DNA from: Sporocytophaga sp.
Lineage (GTDB): Bacteria > Bacteroidota > Bacteroidia > Cytophagales > Cytophagaceae
Reading direction: 5' to 3'
DNA length: 64,000 nucleotides
Assembly: GCA_024707265.1 (NCBI GenBank)
Contig: JANQAB010000009.1
Coordinates: 930,001-994,000 of the forward strand
Shown here piece by piece: positions 26,011-34,364 of the stretch. Below the pieces are notes generated by a model. The model did no database searches and was not told where the DNA came from. It saw only the letters and a list, made by a program, of their open reading frames with translations. The translations under genes and the position numbers were made by a program. How positions within the stretch are numbered: the first letter of the stretch is position 1; every line of letters begins with the position of its first letter.

Positions 26011-27002
26011 AAATATTATATGCTATTCAGGGAACCGGAAACGGCCATTTGAGCCGTGCCCGTGATATTATTCCAATATTACAAAACCGAGGTGAACTAG
26101 ACATCCTGGTTAGTGGTATTCAGGCAGATGTAGCCTTGCCATATCCAATAAAATATAAATATAAGGGTTTAAGTTTTATATTCGGTAAATCTGGTGGGGT
26201 AGATCTTATAAATACTTATTTAAAAAATAATAGTAAGAAGTTTTTCTCGGAACTTCGGGAGATTCCTATAGAAAAATATGATATCGTAATTAATGACTTT
26301 GAGCCTGTGAGTGCATGGGCTTGCCATTTAAAAAGAAAACCATGCATAGCGCTCAGTCATCAATCTGCAGTTCTTTCTCCTAAAGTTCCTAAGCCCATCC
26401 ATACAGATCATTTGGGGAATTTTATTCTTAAGAAATATGCTCCGGCAACCCATCATTATGGATTTCACTTTGAAGCTTTTGATGAAAATATTTTCACTCC
26501 GGTAATAAGGAAGGAAGTAAGAGATATTGAGCCATGCAACAAGGGACATTATACCGTATATCTGCCTGCATATGATGAAGATCGATTGATCAGAGTGCTT
26601 TCGAAGGTAAAAGATGTAAAATGGGAAGTATTTTCTAAACATTCCAGAAATTCCCGGGAAGAAAAGAATTTGAACATTAAGCCTATCAATAATGAAGCGT
26701 TCATTAAAAGTATGGCCTCTTCTGAAGGCGTTCTTTGTGGCGCTGGTTTTGAAACTCCGGCAGAGGCATTGTTCCTGGGTAAGAAACTAATGGTTATTCC
26801 AATGAAAAATCAGTATGAACAGCACTACAATGCTGCAGCTCTTATGGCTATGGGAATTCCTGTAATCAAATCCCTAAAGAAAAAACACCTGGATACTATT
26901 GGTCATTGGGTTGGTAAACAATGTGGAATCAAAGTGGAGTATCCTGATATTACAGAAAACATAATTGATAAGGTATTGGGGAATGCCAATTGTTTTAAAT
27001 AG
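26007..27002 (+). CDS. Glycosyltransferase, GT28-like (MJ1255/TIGR00661 type)
   Basis: 331 residues. The N-terminus MKILYAIQGTGNGHLSRARDI has the Gly-rich loop of GT-B enzymes of the MurG/MGDG-synthase superfamily. The donor site of the C-terminal half is GVLCGAGFETPAEALFLGKK with PMKNQYEQHYNAAAL. The family is widespread and uncharacterised in most cases. Position directly after the PlcP-like gene suggests it glycosylates a lipid acceptor (for example diacylglycerol), but this is inference. No membrane helices are seen. It overlaps the 40-residue ORF by 4 bp and is followed after 16 bp by the GH1 gene. Confidence 0.75.
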   Translation: MKILYAIQGTGNGHLSRARDIIPILQNRGELDILVSGIQADVALPYPIKYKYKGLSFIFGKSGGVDLINTYLKNNSKKFFSELREIPIEKYDIVINDFEPVSAWACHLKRKPCIALSHQSAVLSPKVPKPIHTDHLGNFILKKYAPATHHYGFHFEAFDENIFTPVIRKEVRDIEPCNKGHYTVYLPAYDEDRLIRVLSKVKDVKWEVFSKHSRNSREEKNLNIKPINNEAFIKSMASSEGVLCGAGFETPAEALFLGKKLMVIPMKNQYEQHYNAAALMAMGIPVIKSLKKKHLDTIGHWVGKQCGIKVEYPDITENIIDKVLGNANCFK

Positions 27003-27018
27003 AACTGTTACATAAGGT

Positions 27019-28356
27019 TTGGAAAGAAAAGATTTCGGGGAAGAATTCCGTTGGGGTGTAGCTGTTTCTGCATATCAGATTGAAGGTGCTCATAATGCTG
27101 AGGGTAAGGGACATTCTATATGGGATATCTTTACCAATAAAAAAGGTAATGTCCTTAATGAACATACTGGAAACACTGCCTGCGATTTTTATAATCGATA
27201 CACCGAGGATATAAGTCTATTGAAATTACTAAATGTGCCCAACTTCAGGTTTTCCTTATCATGGCCTCGGATACTTCCCTCCGGACATGTTTATGTCAAC
27301 AGAAAAGGAATTGATTATTATGACAGACTAATTGACTGTTGCCTTTCTAATGGAATTGAACCATGGGTGACTTTATATCACTGGGATCTTCCTCATGAAT
27401 TGGAATTGCTGGGTGGATGGACTAATAGAGATATCCTTTATTGGTTTGGCGACTATGTTGAATTGTGTGCAAAACATTTTGGAGATAGAGTAAAAAAATG
27501 GATGGTCATGAATGAACCAATGGTTTTCACTGGTGCTGGTTATTTCCTTGGTATTCATGCACCAGGTAAGAGAGGAATGAAAAATTTTGTTCCGGCAATG
27601 CACCATGCAGTTCTCGCCATGGGAGAAGGAGGCAGAAGACTAAGGGAGTTTGTTAAAGATGCTGAGATTGGTACTACATTTTCGTGTTCTTATATAGAGC
27701 CTGTTTCACAAAGAGATAAAGATGTAAAAGCAGCAATTCGCGTTGATGCCTTGTTGAACCGGCTCTATATAGAGCCAATACTTGGCCTGGGTTACCCGCT
27801 GGAACTCAGAAGACCTTTGCTGAATGTAGAAAAGTATATTAAAGCTGATGATGAAAGCAATATGCCTTTCGATTTTGATTTCATTGGAATACAGAACTAT
27901 ACACGGGAAATAGTTAAGTACTCCTGGTGGACTCCTTATTTACAGGCAAGTATTGTTGGTGCAAAGGAAAGAAAGGTGCCCTATACGTTGATGAAATGGG
28001 AGGTTTACCCGGAAGCGATTTACTACATGCTTAAGAAATTCCAGGCATACCCGAACATTAAGAAATTGATGGTGACTGAAAATGGAGCTGCTTTTAATGA
28101 TGTTGTTTTTGATGGTAAGGTAGGGGATTCTCAAAGGCTTCAGTTTATTCAGGATAATATCAGCCAAGTGCTGAAAGCAAAGAGAGAAGGAGTTAACGTT
28201 GAAGGCTATTTTATCTGGACACTTACTGATAATTTTGAGTGGGCCGAAGGTTTTCATCCCAGATTTGGTATTGTGCATGTTGACTTTGATTCTCAAAAAC
28301 GAACTATTAAAGAATCGGGACTTTGGTACAGGGATTTTTTGACAGATAGTATTTAA
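27019..28356 (+). CDS. Glycoside hydrolase family 1 (beta-glucosidase-like)
   Basis: 445 residues from a TTG codon; no ATG precedes FRWGVAVSAYQIEGAHNAEG, so the alternative start is probably real. Catalytic glutamates: acid/base in KWMVMNEPMVF and nucleophile in LMVTENGAAF. NFRFSLSWPRILPSG, TLYHWDLPHELE and WTLTDNFEWAEGF complete the GH1 core. No signal peptide, so it is cytoplasmic. It follows the GT by 16 bp, so it may be co-transcribed; whether it acts on glycolipid, on cellobiose or in another pathway is unclear. Confidence 0.88.
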   Translation: MERKDFGEEFRWGVAVSAYQIEGAHNAEGKGHSIWDIFTNKKGNVLNEHTGNTACDFYNRYTEDISLLKLLNVPNFRFSLSWPRILPSGHVYVNRKGIDYYDRLIDCCLSNGIEPWVTLYHWDLPHELELLGGWTNRDILYWFGDYVELCAKHFGDRVKKWMVMNEPMVFTGAGYFLGIHAPGKRGMKNFVPAMHHAVLAMGEGGRRLREFVKDAEIGTTFSCSYIEPVSQRDKDVKAAIRVDALLNRLYIEPILGLGYPLELRRPLLNVEKYIKADDESNMPFDFDFIGIQNYTREIVKYSWWTPYLQASIVGAKERKVPYTLMKWEVYPEAIYYMLKKFQAYPNIKKLMVTENGAAFNDVVFDGKVGDSQRLQFIQDNISQVLKAKREGVNVEGYFIWTLTDNFEWAEGFHPRFGIVHVDFDSQKRTIKESGLWYRDFLTDSI

Positions 28357-28380
28357 CTGATAATTAATAAGAATAAATCC

Positions 28381-28399
28381 AATGTTAAGAAATTGTTAA
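28381..28399 (-). promoter_or_regulatory. Pho-box-like 11-bp repeat before the porin (inverted copy)
   Basis: The minus strand reads TTAACAATTTCTTAACATT, a 19-bp exact copy of the repeat before pstS (29863-29881). On the plus strand TGTTAA occurs at 28383 and 28394, spaced 11 bp. Confidence 0.6.
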
Positions 28400-28423
28400 T
28401 TGTGTATTAAGTAATTGTAATGC

Positions 28424-28448
28424 CAGTGTTAAGCTTGAGTTAACACTG
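28424..28448 (+). promoter_or_regulatory. Dyad CAGTGTTAA-N7-TTAACACTG before the porin
   Basis: A perfect 9-bp dyad with a 7-bp spacer. The TTAA cores (28429 and 28440) are also 11 bp apart, so it reads as a forward Pho-box-like repeat. It lies about 70 bp before the porin start. Confidence 0.5.
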
Positions 28449-28517
28449 TATTTACGGGTGGTTAGGGTCAATTTTTATTTCAAAATTTGTCTTGAGTTTA
28501 TTAGCCACCAAAAAATT

Positions 28518-29777
28518 ATGAACAAGAAGTTAAGTACCCTATTTTTTATTCTCTTATTTATACCGTTTGTATTATTTGCACAAAACGCGTCTGATTCATC
28601 CGCATACAAGCAAGAAAAGCAAGTAGAACTTAAAGAAACCAAGAAAAAATGGTATGAGACATTTTCATTAAGAGGGTATACCCAAATACGATATAATAGA
28701 TTGCTGGAGACCAATGGTCAGCTAAAGTGTGATCAATGTGACAGGTCTATTGGTGATGGAGGAGGATTGTTTTTCAGAAGAGCTCGTCTTACATTATATG
28801 GTGATATTCATCCTAGAGTTTATATGTATATCCAGACGGACCTTGCTACCAATTCTTTAATAAACGGTTCTGCCTCTTCTGTAAATGGAATGAATTTCCT
28901 TCAGCTTAGAGATCTTTATGCTGATATATTTCTTAATCAGTCCAAGTCGTTAAGAGCCAGAGTTGGTCTGAGTAAAGTTCCTTTTGGATTTGATAATGTG
29001 CAGTCAAGTCAGAACAGGATAGCTTTTGATCGTTCAGATGCGATTAATAGTGGTATGTACAATGAGCGGGATATGGCAGTGTTATTTTACTTTACTCCTC
29101 CGAAAATCAAGGAAAGGTTCAAGCATCTTGTTTCTTCTGGGCTAAAGGGATCTGGGGATTATGGAGTATTGGGGTTCGGACTCTTTAACGGTCAAACAAC
29201 CAACAGGTTGGAGTATGGCAATGCTCAGCATGTTATTGCCAAAGCTTCTTATCCTTTCAAGCTTAATTCCGGCCAATACATTGAAGCAGGAGTAAGTGGC
29301 TTTACAGGATATTTTAATACAAAGGAAATTAAAAATGCGGATGTAGTGTCACCTACAAATATTCAAGAGCAGAGAATCGACGGATATTTAGTCGTTTATC
29401 CGCAGCCAATTGGTTTTCAGTTAGAGTACAACTGGGGCATGGGACCAAGATTCACAAATGATAATGGTGTTTATTCTGTGAAAAGAAGACCTCTTGACGG
29501 AGGATATGCTCAGGTTATGTTCCTGCAAAAGGTTAGAAAAATGGTTTTCATACCTTATGTAAGGGCCCAATATTATAATGGAGGAAAGAAAATTGAACAG
29601 GATGCCAGAAGTTATGTTGCTAAAGAACTTGAACTCGGAGTTGAATATCAGATTAATTCAGCTTTGGAGTTTACTATAGCTTACATGATGTCTGACCGTA
29701 CATTTGAAGATTCTAAAAAGCCGGATAATCATCAAAAGGGAAACTTATTAAGACTTCAATTACAGTTTAATTATTAA
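28518..29777 (+). CDS. Phosphate-selective porin (OprP/OprO-like)
   Basis: About 419 residues from the ATG at 28518 (MNKKLSTLFFILLFIPFVLF), which starts the signal peptide; the upstream GTG at 28458 is unlikely. The mature part begins SLRGYTQIRYNRLLET and continues with DGGGLFFRRARLTLYGDIHP and ARVGLSKVPFGFDNVQSSQN, the pattern of OprP/O porins, and alternating strands end in LLRLQLQFNY. It forms an outer-membrane barrel for phosphate or polyphosphate uptake. It lies between the GH1 gene and pstS, with two TTAACA-type repeats upstream. Confidence 0.85.
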   Translation: MNKKLSTLFFILLFIPFVLFAQNASDSSAYKQEKQVELKETKKKWYETFSLRGYTQIRYNRLLETNGQLKCDQCDRSIGDGGGLFFRRARLTLYGDIHPRVYMYIQTDLATNSLINGSASSVNGMNFLQLRDLYADIFLNQSKSLRARVGLSKVPFGFDNVQSSQNRIAFDRSDAINSGMYNERDMAVLFYFTPPKIKERFKHLVSSGLKGSGDYGVLGFGLFNGQTTNRLEYGNAQHVIAKASYPFKLNSGQYIEAGVSGFTGYFNTKEIKNADVVSPTNIQEQRIDGYLVVYPQPIGFQLEYNWGMGPRFTNDNGVYSVKRRPLDGGYAQVMFLQKVRKMVFIPYVRAQYYNGGKKIEQDARSYVAKELELGVEYQINSALEFTIAYMMSDRTFEDSKKPDNHQKGNLLRLQLQFNY

Positions 29778-29861
29778 ATATAATCCTTAATTTATCCACA
29801 TCTCTTTTATAAGAACTTTAGAGTCAGGAAGTAAATTTTAACTGCTTTGGGATTCAAAAAG

Positions 29862-29897
29862 CTTAACAATTTCTTAACATTTGAATATTTAAATTTG
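29862..29897 (+). promoter_or_regulatory. Pho box overlapping the pstS promoter
   Basis: Two consecutive 11-bp units, CTTAACAATTT (29862-29872) and CTTAACATTTG (29873-29883), are followed after 6 bp by TAAATTTG (29890-29897), a TAnnTTTG -7 element. No TTTG -33 is present; the repeats fill its place, as PhoB boxes replace the -35 in E. coli. It lies 19-54 bp before the pstS ATG. Confidence 0.7.
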
Positions 29898-29915
29898 TCT
29901 AATTTGCTACCCATT

Positions 29916-30938
29916 ATGAAAAAAATCATTTTTAGCGGAGCCGTTGTATTTTCAGTATTTGCCGCATCTTTTTTGGGGTGTGGTCCTAAAAGAGATTCCG
30001 GAGGGTCAAAGCTTTCCGGTGCTGTAAAGATAGACGGATCAAGCACTGTTTACCCTATTACAGAAGCCACAGCAGAAGAATTCAGGATTGAATATCCGAG
30101 TGTAAAAGTAACGATAGGAGTTTCCGGGACAGGAGGAGGTTTTAAAAAGTTTGTTCGTTCTGAAATTGATATAGCAGAAGCATCAAGACCAATTAAAAAG
30201 TCTGAAGACAGTGCCGTCGCTGCAGCTAAAATTGAATATTTAGAATTACCAATTGCTTATGATGGACTGGCAGTTGTTGTGAATCCTCAGAATACCTGGG
30301 TGGATTATCTTACAGTTGAAGAACTGAAGAAAATCTGGGAACCTGAAGCCCAGGGGAAAATAGTAAAATGGAATCAGATAAGACCAAACTGGCCTAATGA
30401 AGAAATCCACCTTTTCGGAGCTGGTCATGAATCCGGAACGTTTGACTATTTTACAGAGGCAATAGTCGGGATAACCAAAGCCAGCAGAGGGGATTATACT
30501 GCAAGTGAAGATGACAATGTTCTTGTTCAGGGTATTTCAACAGATAAATTTGCTTTAGGTTATTTTGGCTTAGCTTATTATACAGAGAATAAAGACAAGC
30601 TAAGACCTATTCCAATTGATGATAAGATAGATGAGAACGGGAAAGGGCCTATTCTTGCATCGGATGAAACAGTAATGAACGGAACCTATCAACCTTTGTC
30701 AAGACCTTTGTTTATTTATGTAAATAAAAATAATACTGATTCAAATCCATCTTTGGATAGCTTTGTAACCTTTTACATAGACAATGCGAATGTACTGGTT
30801 CCGGATGCTAAATATATTCCATTGAGCAAGGAAGTATATGAATTGGTAAAGAAGAGATTCAAAGAGAAAAAGACAGGTTCAGTATTTCTTGGCAAAGAAT
30901 CAACAGTAGGAGTAAAACTTGAAGAGATTCTGAAATAA
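29916..30938 (+). CDS. pstS: Phosphate ABC transporter substrate-binding lipoprotein PstS
   Basis: About 340 residues from the ATG at 29916 (MKKIIFSGAVVFSVFAASF), which gives a lipoprotein signal ending at FLGCGPKR. Phosphate-binding elements: VKIDGSSTVYPITEATAEEF, VGVSGTGGGF-like FVRSEIDIAEASRPIK, and FGAGHESGTFDYFTE. The protein captures phosphate in the periplasm for PstCAB. It heads pstS-pstC-pstA-pstB-phoU. The upstream open frame is longer but lacks a signal peptide, so the internal ATG is chosen. Confidence 0.92.
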   Translation: MKKIIFSGAVVFSVFAASFLGCGPKRDSGGSKLSGAVKIDGSSTVYPITEATAEEFRIEYPSVKVTIGVSGTGGGFKKFVRSEIDIAEASRPIKKSEDSAVAAAKIEYLELPIAYDGLAVVVNPQNTWVDYLTVEELKKIWEPEAQGKIVKWNQIRPNWPNEEIHLFGAGHESGTFDYFTEAIVGITKASRGDYTASEDDNVLVQGISTDKFALGYFGLAYYTENKDKLRPIPIDDKIDENGKGPILASDETVMNGTYQPLSRPLFIYVNKNNTDSNPSLDSFVTFYIDNANVLVPDAKYIPLSKEVYELVKKRFKEKKTGSVFLGKESTVGVKLEEILK

Positions 30939-30960
30939 TCAGAATTTCTTAATTATTATA

Positions 30961-31836
30961 ATGAAACTTAGAGAAACAATTATTGAAAAACTCCTGTTGG
31001 CCTGCAGTCTGCTAACGATATTCACGACTGTCGGTATTATAGGAGTTTTAATTTTTGAAACCATTGGGTTTTTCAAAGAAGTTAGTCTGATTGAGTTTTT
31101 AACAGACACAGAGTGGACTCCTCTTTTCAGCAATAAAAGATTTGGGATCCTGCCACTGTTGACAGGTACTTTGCTTACCACATTGATTGCGACCGTTGTA
31201 GCGGTTCCCCTGGGGCTTACTATAGCTGTATATCTGAGCGAGTATTCACATAAAACAGTCAGAAATCTTGTAAAACCAATGCTGGAGGTGCTTGCTGCAG
31301 TGCCTACAGTGGTTTATGGTTACTTTGCTCTGGTATTTGTAACCCCAATGTTTCAGAAGATAATTCCGTCACTTGCAGGTTTTAACGCATTATCGCCTGG
31401 TATCGTGATGGGAATAATGATTTTACCTCTGGTTTCTTCTTTAAGTGAAGATGCACTTTATGCCGTGCCCAAATCGTTAAGAGAGGGTTCTTTTGCTCTT
31501 GGAGCTACTAAGTTTCAAACATCCTGGAAGGTTATAGTTCCCTCCGCATTTTCAGGTATATCCGTTTCTATTATATTGGCTATTTCCAGAGCAATCGGAG
31601 AAACAATGATTGTCGCCATTGCAGCGGGGCAGCAACCTCGTCTTACATTTGACCCGACAGTTCCTATTGAAACCATGACAACCTATATCGTACAGGTCAG
31701 TCTGGGTGATGTACCTCATGATAGTGTGGAGTATAGGACCATTTTTGCTGTCGGTATGACCTTATTTGTTGTTACACTTCTATTAAATAATATAAGCTTT
31801 TGGCTTAAGAAAAAATTTCAGAAACATCACAGATAG
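30961..31836 (+). CDS. pstC: Phosphate ABC transporter permease PstC
   Basis: 291 residues with about six membrane helices. VPLGLTIAVYLSEYS is followed by the permease loop EGSFALGATKFQTSWKVIVPS and later AISRAIGETMIVAIAAG, which match the EAA-loop region and partner-binding motif of PstC. It forms half of the channel with PstA. It starts 22 bp after pstS and is followed 3 bp later by pstA. Confidence 0.93.
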   Translation: MKLRETIIEKLLLACSLLTIFTTVGIIGVLIFETIGFFKEVSLIEFLTDTEWTPLFSNKRFGILPLLTGTLLTTLIATVVAVPLGLTIAVYLSEYSHKTVRNLVKPMLEVLAAVPTVVYGYFALVFVTPMFQKIIPSLAGFNALSPGIVMGIMILPLVSSLSEDALYAVPKSLREGSFALGATKFQTSWKVIVPSAFSGISVSIILAISRAIGETMIVAIAAGQQPRLTFDPTVPIETMTTYIVQVSLGDVPHDSVEYRTIFAVGMTLFVVTLLLNNISFWLKKKFQKHHR

Positions 31837-31839
31837 GAA

Positions 31840-32742
31840 ATGGGCAAAAAGGGTAAAAGCAAGATTAAAAAAAGGCTTAAGTATTTCAGCAATACGAGAG
31901 TATATGAATACCAGGATCAGGCATTCAAATACTTTGGCCTTTTCTGCACGCTCATCGGAGTTGTAGTATTAATGTTATTGTTAGGCGATGTTTTATACAG
32001 AGGATTAAGTCGTCTGGACTGGGATTTTATCATGGGCCTTCCAAGCAGAAGAGCCGCCAGAGCAGGTATCTTTACTGCCTGGGTAGGTACTTTATGGATT
32101 ATGGTTCTTACAGCAGTAATAGCCTTTCCTATTGGGATATCAGCAGGGTTGTATCTGGAAGAATATAACAAAAGAAGCAGACTTTCGAACATTATAGAAA
32201 TCAATATAGCGAACCTGGCAGGTGTACCATCTATTATCTATGGTTTGCTTGGTTTGGAGCTTTTCGCACGTGCTTTGAGATTGGGAGAGAGCGTTCTTAC
32301 AGGAGCGCTGACTTTGTCCCTATTGATTTTGCCAATTATCATTGTATCCACAAGAGAGGCCTTAAAAGCTGTTCCATATTCAATCAGAGAGGGGTCTTAT
32401 GCGCTCGGGGCTTCGAAATGGCAAACCATTTGGTTTCAGGTATTACCGGCCGGGGTATCAGGGATATTTACAGGTGTGATTCTTTCACTGTCCAGAGCTA
32501 TTGGAGAAACAGCTCCTCTGATTGTAATTGGAGCTCTTACCTTTGTACCTTTCGTTCCTGAAGGTGTTTTGGATTCGTTTACAGTGTTGCCGATACAAAT
32601 ATTTAACTGGGTGAGCAGACCACAGAAAGAATTTTCTGAAAATGCTGCAGCTGCCATTATCATTTTGCTAAGTATTACATTTATCATGAATGGAATTGCC
32701 GTTTATATCAGACATAAATGGCAGAAAAAGGTAAAGTGGTAA
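31840..32742 (+). CDS. pstA: Phosphate ABC transporter permease PstA
   Basis: 300 residues. A basic N-terminus (MGKKGKSKIKKRLKYFSN) is followed by about six helices. The EAA-like loop EGSYALGASKWQTIWFQVLPAG and SRAIGETAPLIVIGALTF are diagnostic of PstA. The DWDFIMGLPSRRAARAGIFT segment is typical too. It is the second half of the channel; the intergenic gap to pstC is 3 bp. Confidence 0.93.
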   Translation: MGKKGKSKIKKRLKYFSNTRVYEYQDQAFKYFGLFCTLIGVVVLMLLLGDVLYRGLSRLDWDFIMGLPSRRAARAGIFTAWVGTLWIMVLTAVIAFPIGISAGLYLEEYNKRSRLSNIIEINIANLAGVPSIIYGLLGLELFARALRLGESVLTGALTLSLLILPIIIVSTREALKAVPYSIREGSYALGASKWQTIWFQVLPAGVSGIFTGVILSLSRAIGETAPLIVIGALTFVPFVPEGVLDSFTVLPIQIFNWVSRPQKEFSENAAAAIIILLSITFIMNGIAVYIRHKWQKKVKW

Positions 32743-32779
32743 AATTATTGTTTGAAAGAATTTCTTTGGAATATAAATC

Positions 32780-33529
32780 ATGAAAATTGAAGCCAAGAAC
32801 GTCCACGTTTATTACGGTTCAGACCATGTATTGAAAGGGGTAACTCTTTCCATCAAAAAAAATACCGTAACAGCGTTGATAGGGCCTTCCGGATGCGGAA
32901 AGTCCACGTTTCTCAGGTGTTTCAACAGGATGAACGACCTGATTGAGAATGCCCGCGTAGAAGGAGAGATCCAGATTGAAGGTGTTGATATTTATCACCC
33001 CAAAATTAATGTGAATGAGTTGAGAAAGACCGTAGGAATGGTGTTTCAAAAGCCTAATCCGTTTCCTAAATCTATTTTCGAAAATGTAGCTTATGGCCTC
33101 AGAGTTAATGGAGTTAAGGACAATGCCCTCATTGAAGAAAAAGTAGAATCTTCTTTGCGAGGCGCTGCACTATGGGATGAGGTAAAAGATAAACTCAAGA
33201 AATCTGCTTTAGCACTTTCTGGCGGTCAGCAGCAAAGACTTTGTATTGCAAGAGCGCTTGCTGTAGAACCTTCTGTTTTATTGATGGATGAGCCTGCCTC
33301 TGCTCTTGACCCGATCTCTTCAACAAAAATTGAGGAATTGATTTATAGCCTTAAAGCAAACTATACAATTCTGATAGTAACGCACAACATGCAACAGGCT
33401 TCCAGAACAAGTGACAAGACTGCCTTCTTTTATATGGGCGACCTTGTAGAGTACGATGATACCAGAACCCTGTTTACAAATCCGAAGAAAGAAAGAACAC
33501 AGAATTACATAACAGGACGTTTTGGTTAA
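32780..33529 (+). CDS. pstB: Phosphate ABC transporter ATPase PstB
   Basis: 249 residues. Walker A GPSGCGKST near residue 32, the Q-loop in VGMVFQKPNPFPKS, the signature LSGGQQQRLCIARAL, Walker B SVLLMDEPASALDP and the switch His in IVTHNMQQA. It powers phosphate import by ATP hydrolysis. The usual length is about 250-260. It is followed by phoU. Confidence 0.95.
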   Translation: MKIEAKNVHVYYGSDHVLKGVTLSIKKNTVTALIGPSGCGKSTFLRCFNRMNDLIENARVEGEIQIEGVDIYHPKINVNELRKTVGMVFQKPNPFPKSIFENVAYGLRVNGVKDNALIEEKVESSLRGAALWDEVKDKLKKSALALSGGQQQRLCIARALAVEPSVLLMDEPASALDPISSTKIEELIYSLKANYTILIVTHNMQQASRTSDKTAFFYMGDLVEYDDTRTLFTNPKKERTQNYITGRFG

Positions 33530-33573
33530 TCAAAAATTAATTTTTAACGTTATATACACCCAAAAGAGCAACA

Positions 33574-34288
33574 ATGAATCTATTAGAAACCGAACTCGGC
33601 GAATTAAAAAAGCGAACTTATAGATATGACCTATCTTGTGAGAGGTCAGCTGGACAAGGCTATTTCATCTTTTTATAGTTTTGATAAAGATCTTGCCAAA
33701 GAAGTAATCAAAAACGAGAAGCGGGTAAATGGTAGTGAACTTAAAATAGATGCAAAAGGAGAACATATTCTGGCTCTGTTTAATCCTGTTGCAATTGATT
33801 TAAGATTTGTTGTGGCATCTCTTAAAATGGTTTCAGACCTCGAAAGAATTGGTGATAACGCCAAAGGAATTGCTCAGTACGTTACCAAGTGCGAGAATTC
33901 TTATGATGCGGATCTTATAGAAAAGATAAGATTCAAAGAGATGACAGACACGGCTCTTGAGATGCTTTCCATACTTAGTGAGTCTTTTGAAACAGACAAT
34001 ACTAAGCTGGCGAGGACTTTATTTTCCAAAGATGAGCTCATGGATGAAATAAATCTTAATGCAAATGAGATTATGACTGATTATCTAAAAAATCAGACGG
34101 ATCCTGATAAAATTTTGCAGGCAATTTATTTTCTTACAATCATCAGAAAGATGGAAAGAGTGGGGGATTATGTGACAAATATAGCTGAGGAAATTATATT
34201 CTATGTAAAAGCTAAAGTCTTAAGACATAAGAGGAAATCTTTGAAAATTTCTGATTCGGATTCAGATAATGAATCTGATTCTAATTAA
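33574..34288 (+). CDS. phoU: Phosphate signalling protein PhoU (frameshifted near the N-terminus)
   Basis: Start ATG at 33574 (MNLLETELGELKK). An A6 run at 33606-33611 shifts the frame; removing one A gives KSELIDMTYLVRGQLDKAIS and a 237-residue protein. The two three-helix PhoU repeats contain ILALFNPVAIDLRFVVASLK, SDLERIGDNAKGIA and, in repeat two, ERVGDYVTNIAEEI. PhoU represses the Pho response when phosphate is plentiful. The Asp/Ser-rich tail is unusual but short. It is the last gene of the pst operon. Confidence 0.9.
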
Positions 34289-34309
34289 TATTTGCAAAAT
34301 TAATTTGCT

Positions 34310-34351
34310 AGACCCTCATTTTTGTCGCAATAAAAAATGAGGGTCTTTTGT
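34310..34351 (+). terminator. Terminator of the pst-phoU operon
   Basis: AGACCCTCATTTTT (34310-34323) pairs with AAAAATGAGGGTCT (34333-34346), a 14-bp stem, followed by a T-rich tail. It closes the operon. Confidence 0.88.
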
Positions 34352-34364
34352 TTTATCTTTGAAT

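Noticed and set aside
27019..28356. GH1 enzyme as a counterpart of plant SFR2 (galactolipid remodelling)
   Set aside because: The idea is attractive beside a GT28-like gene, but the protein looks like an ordinary bacterial GH1 and SFR2 sequence features are not visible.
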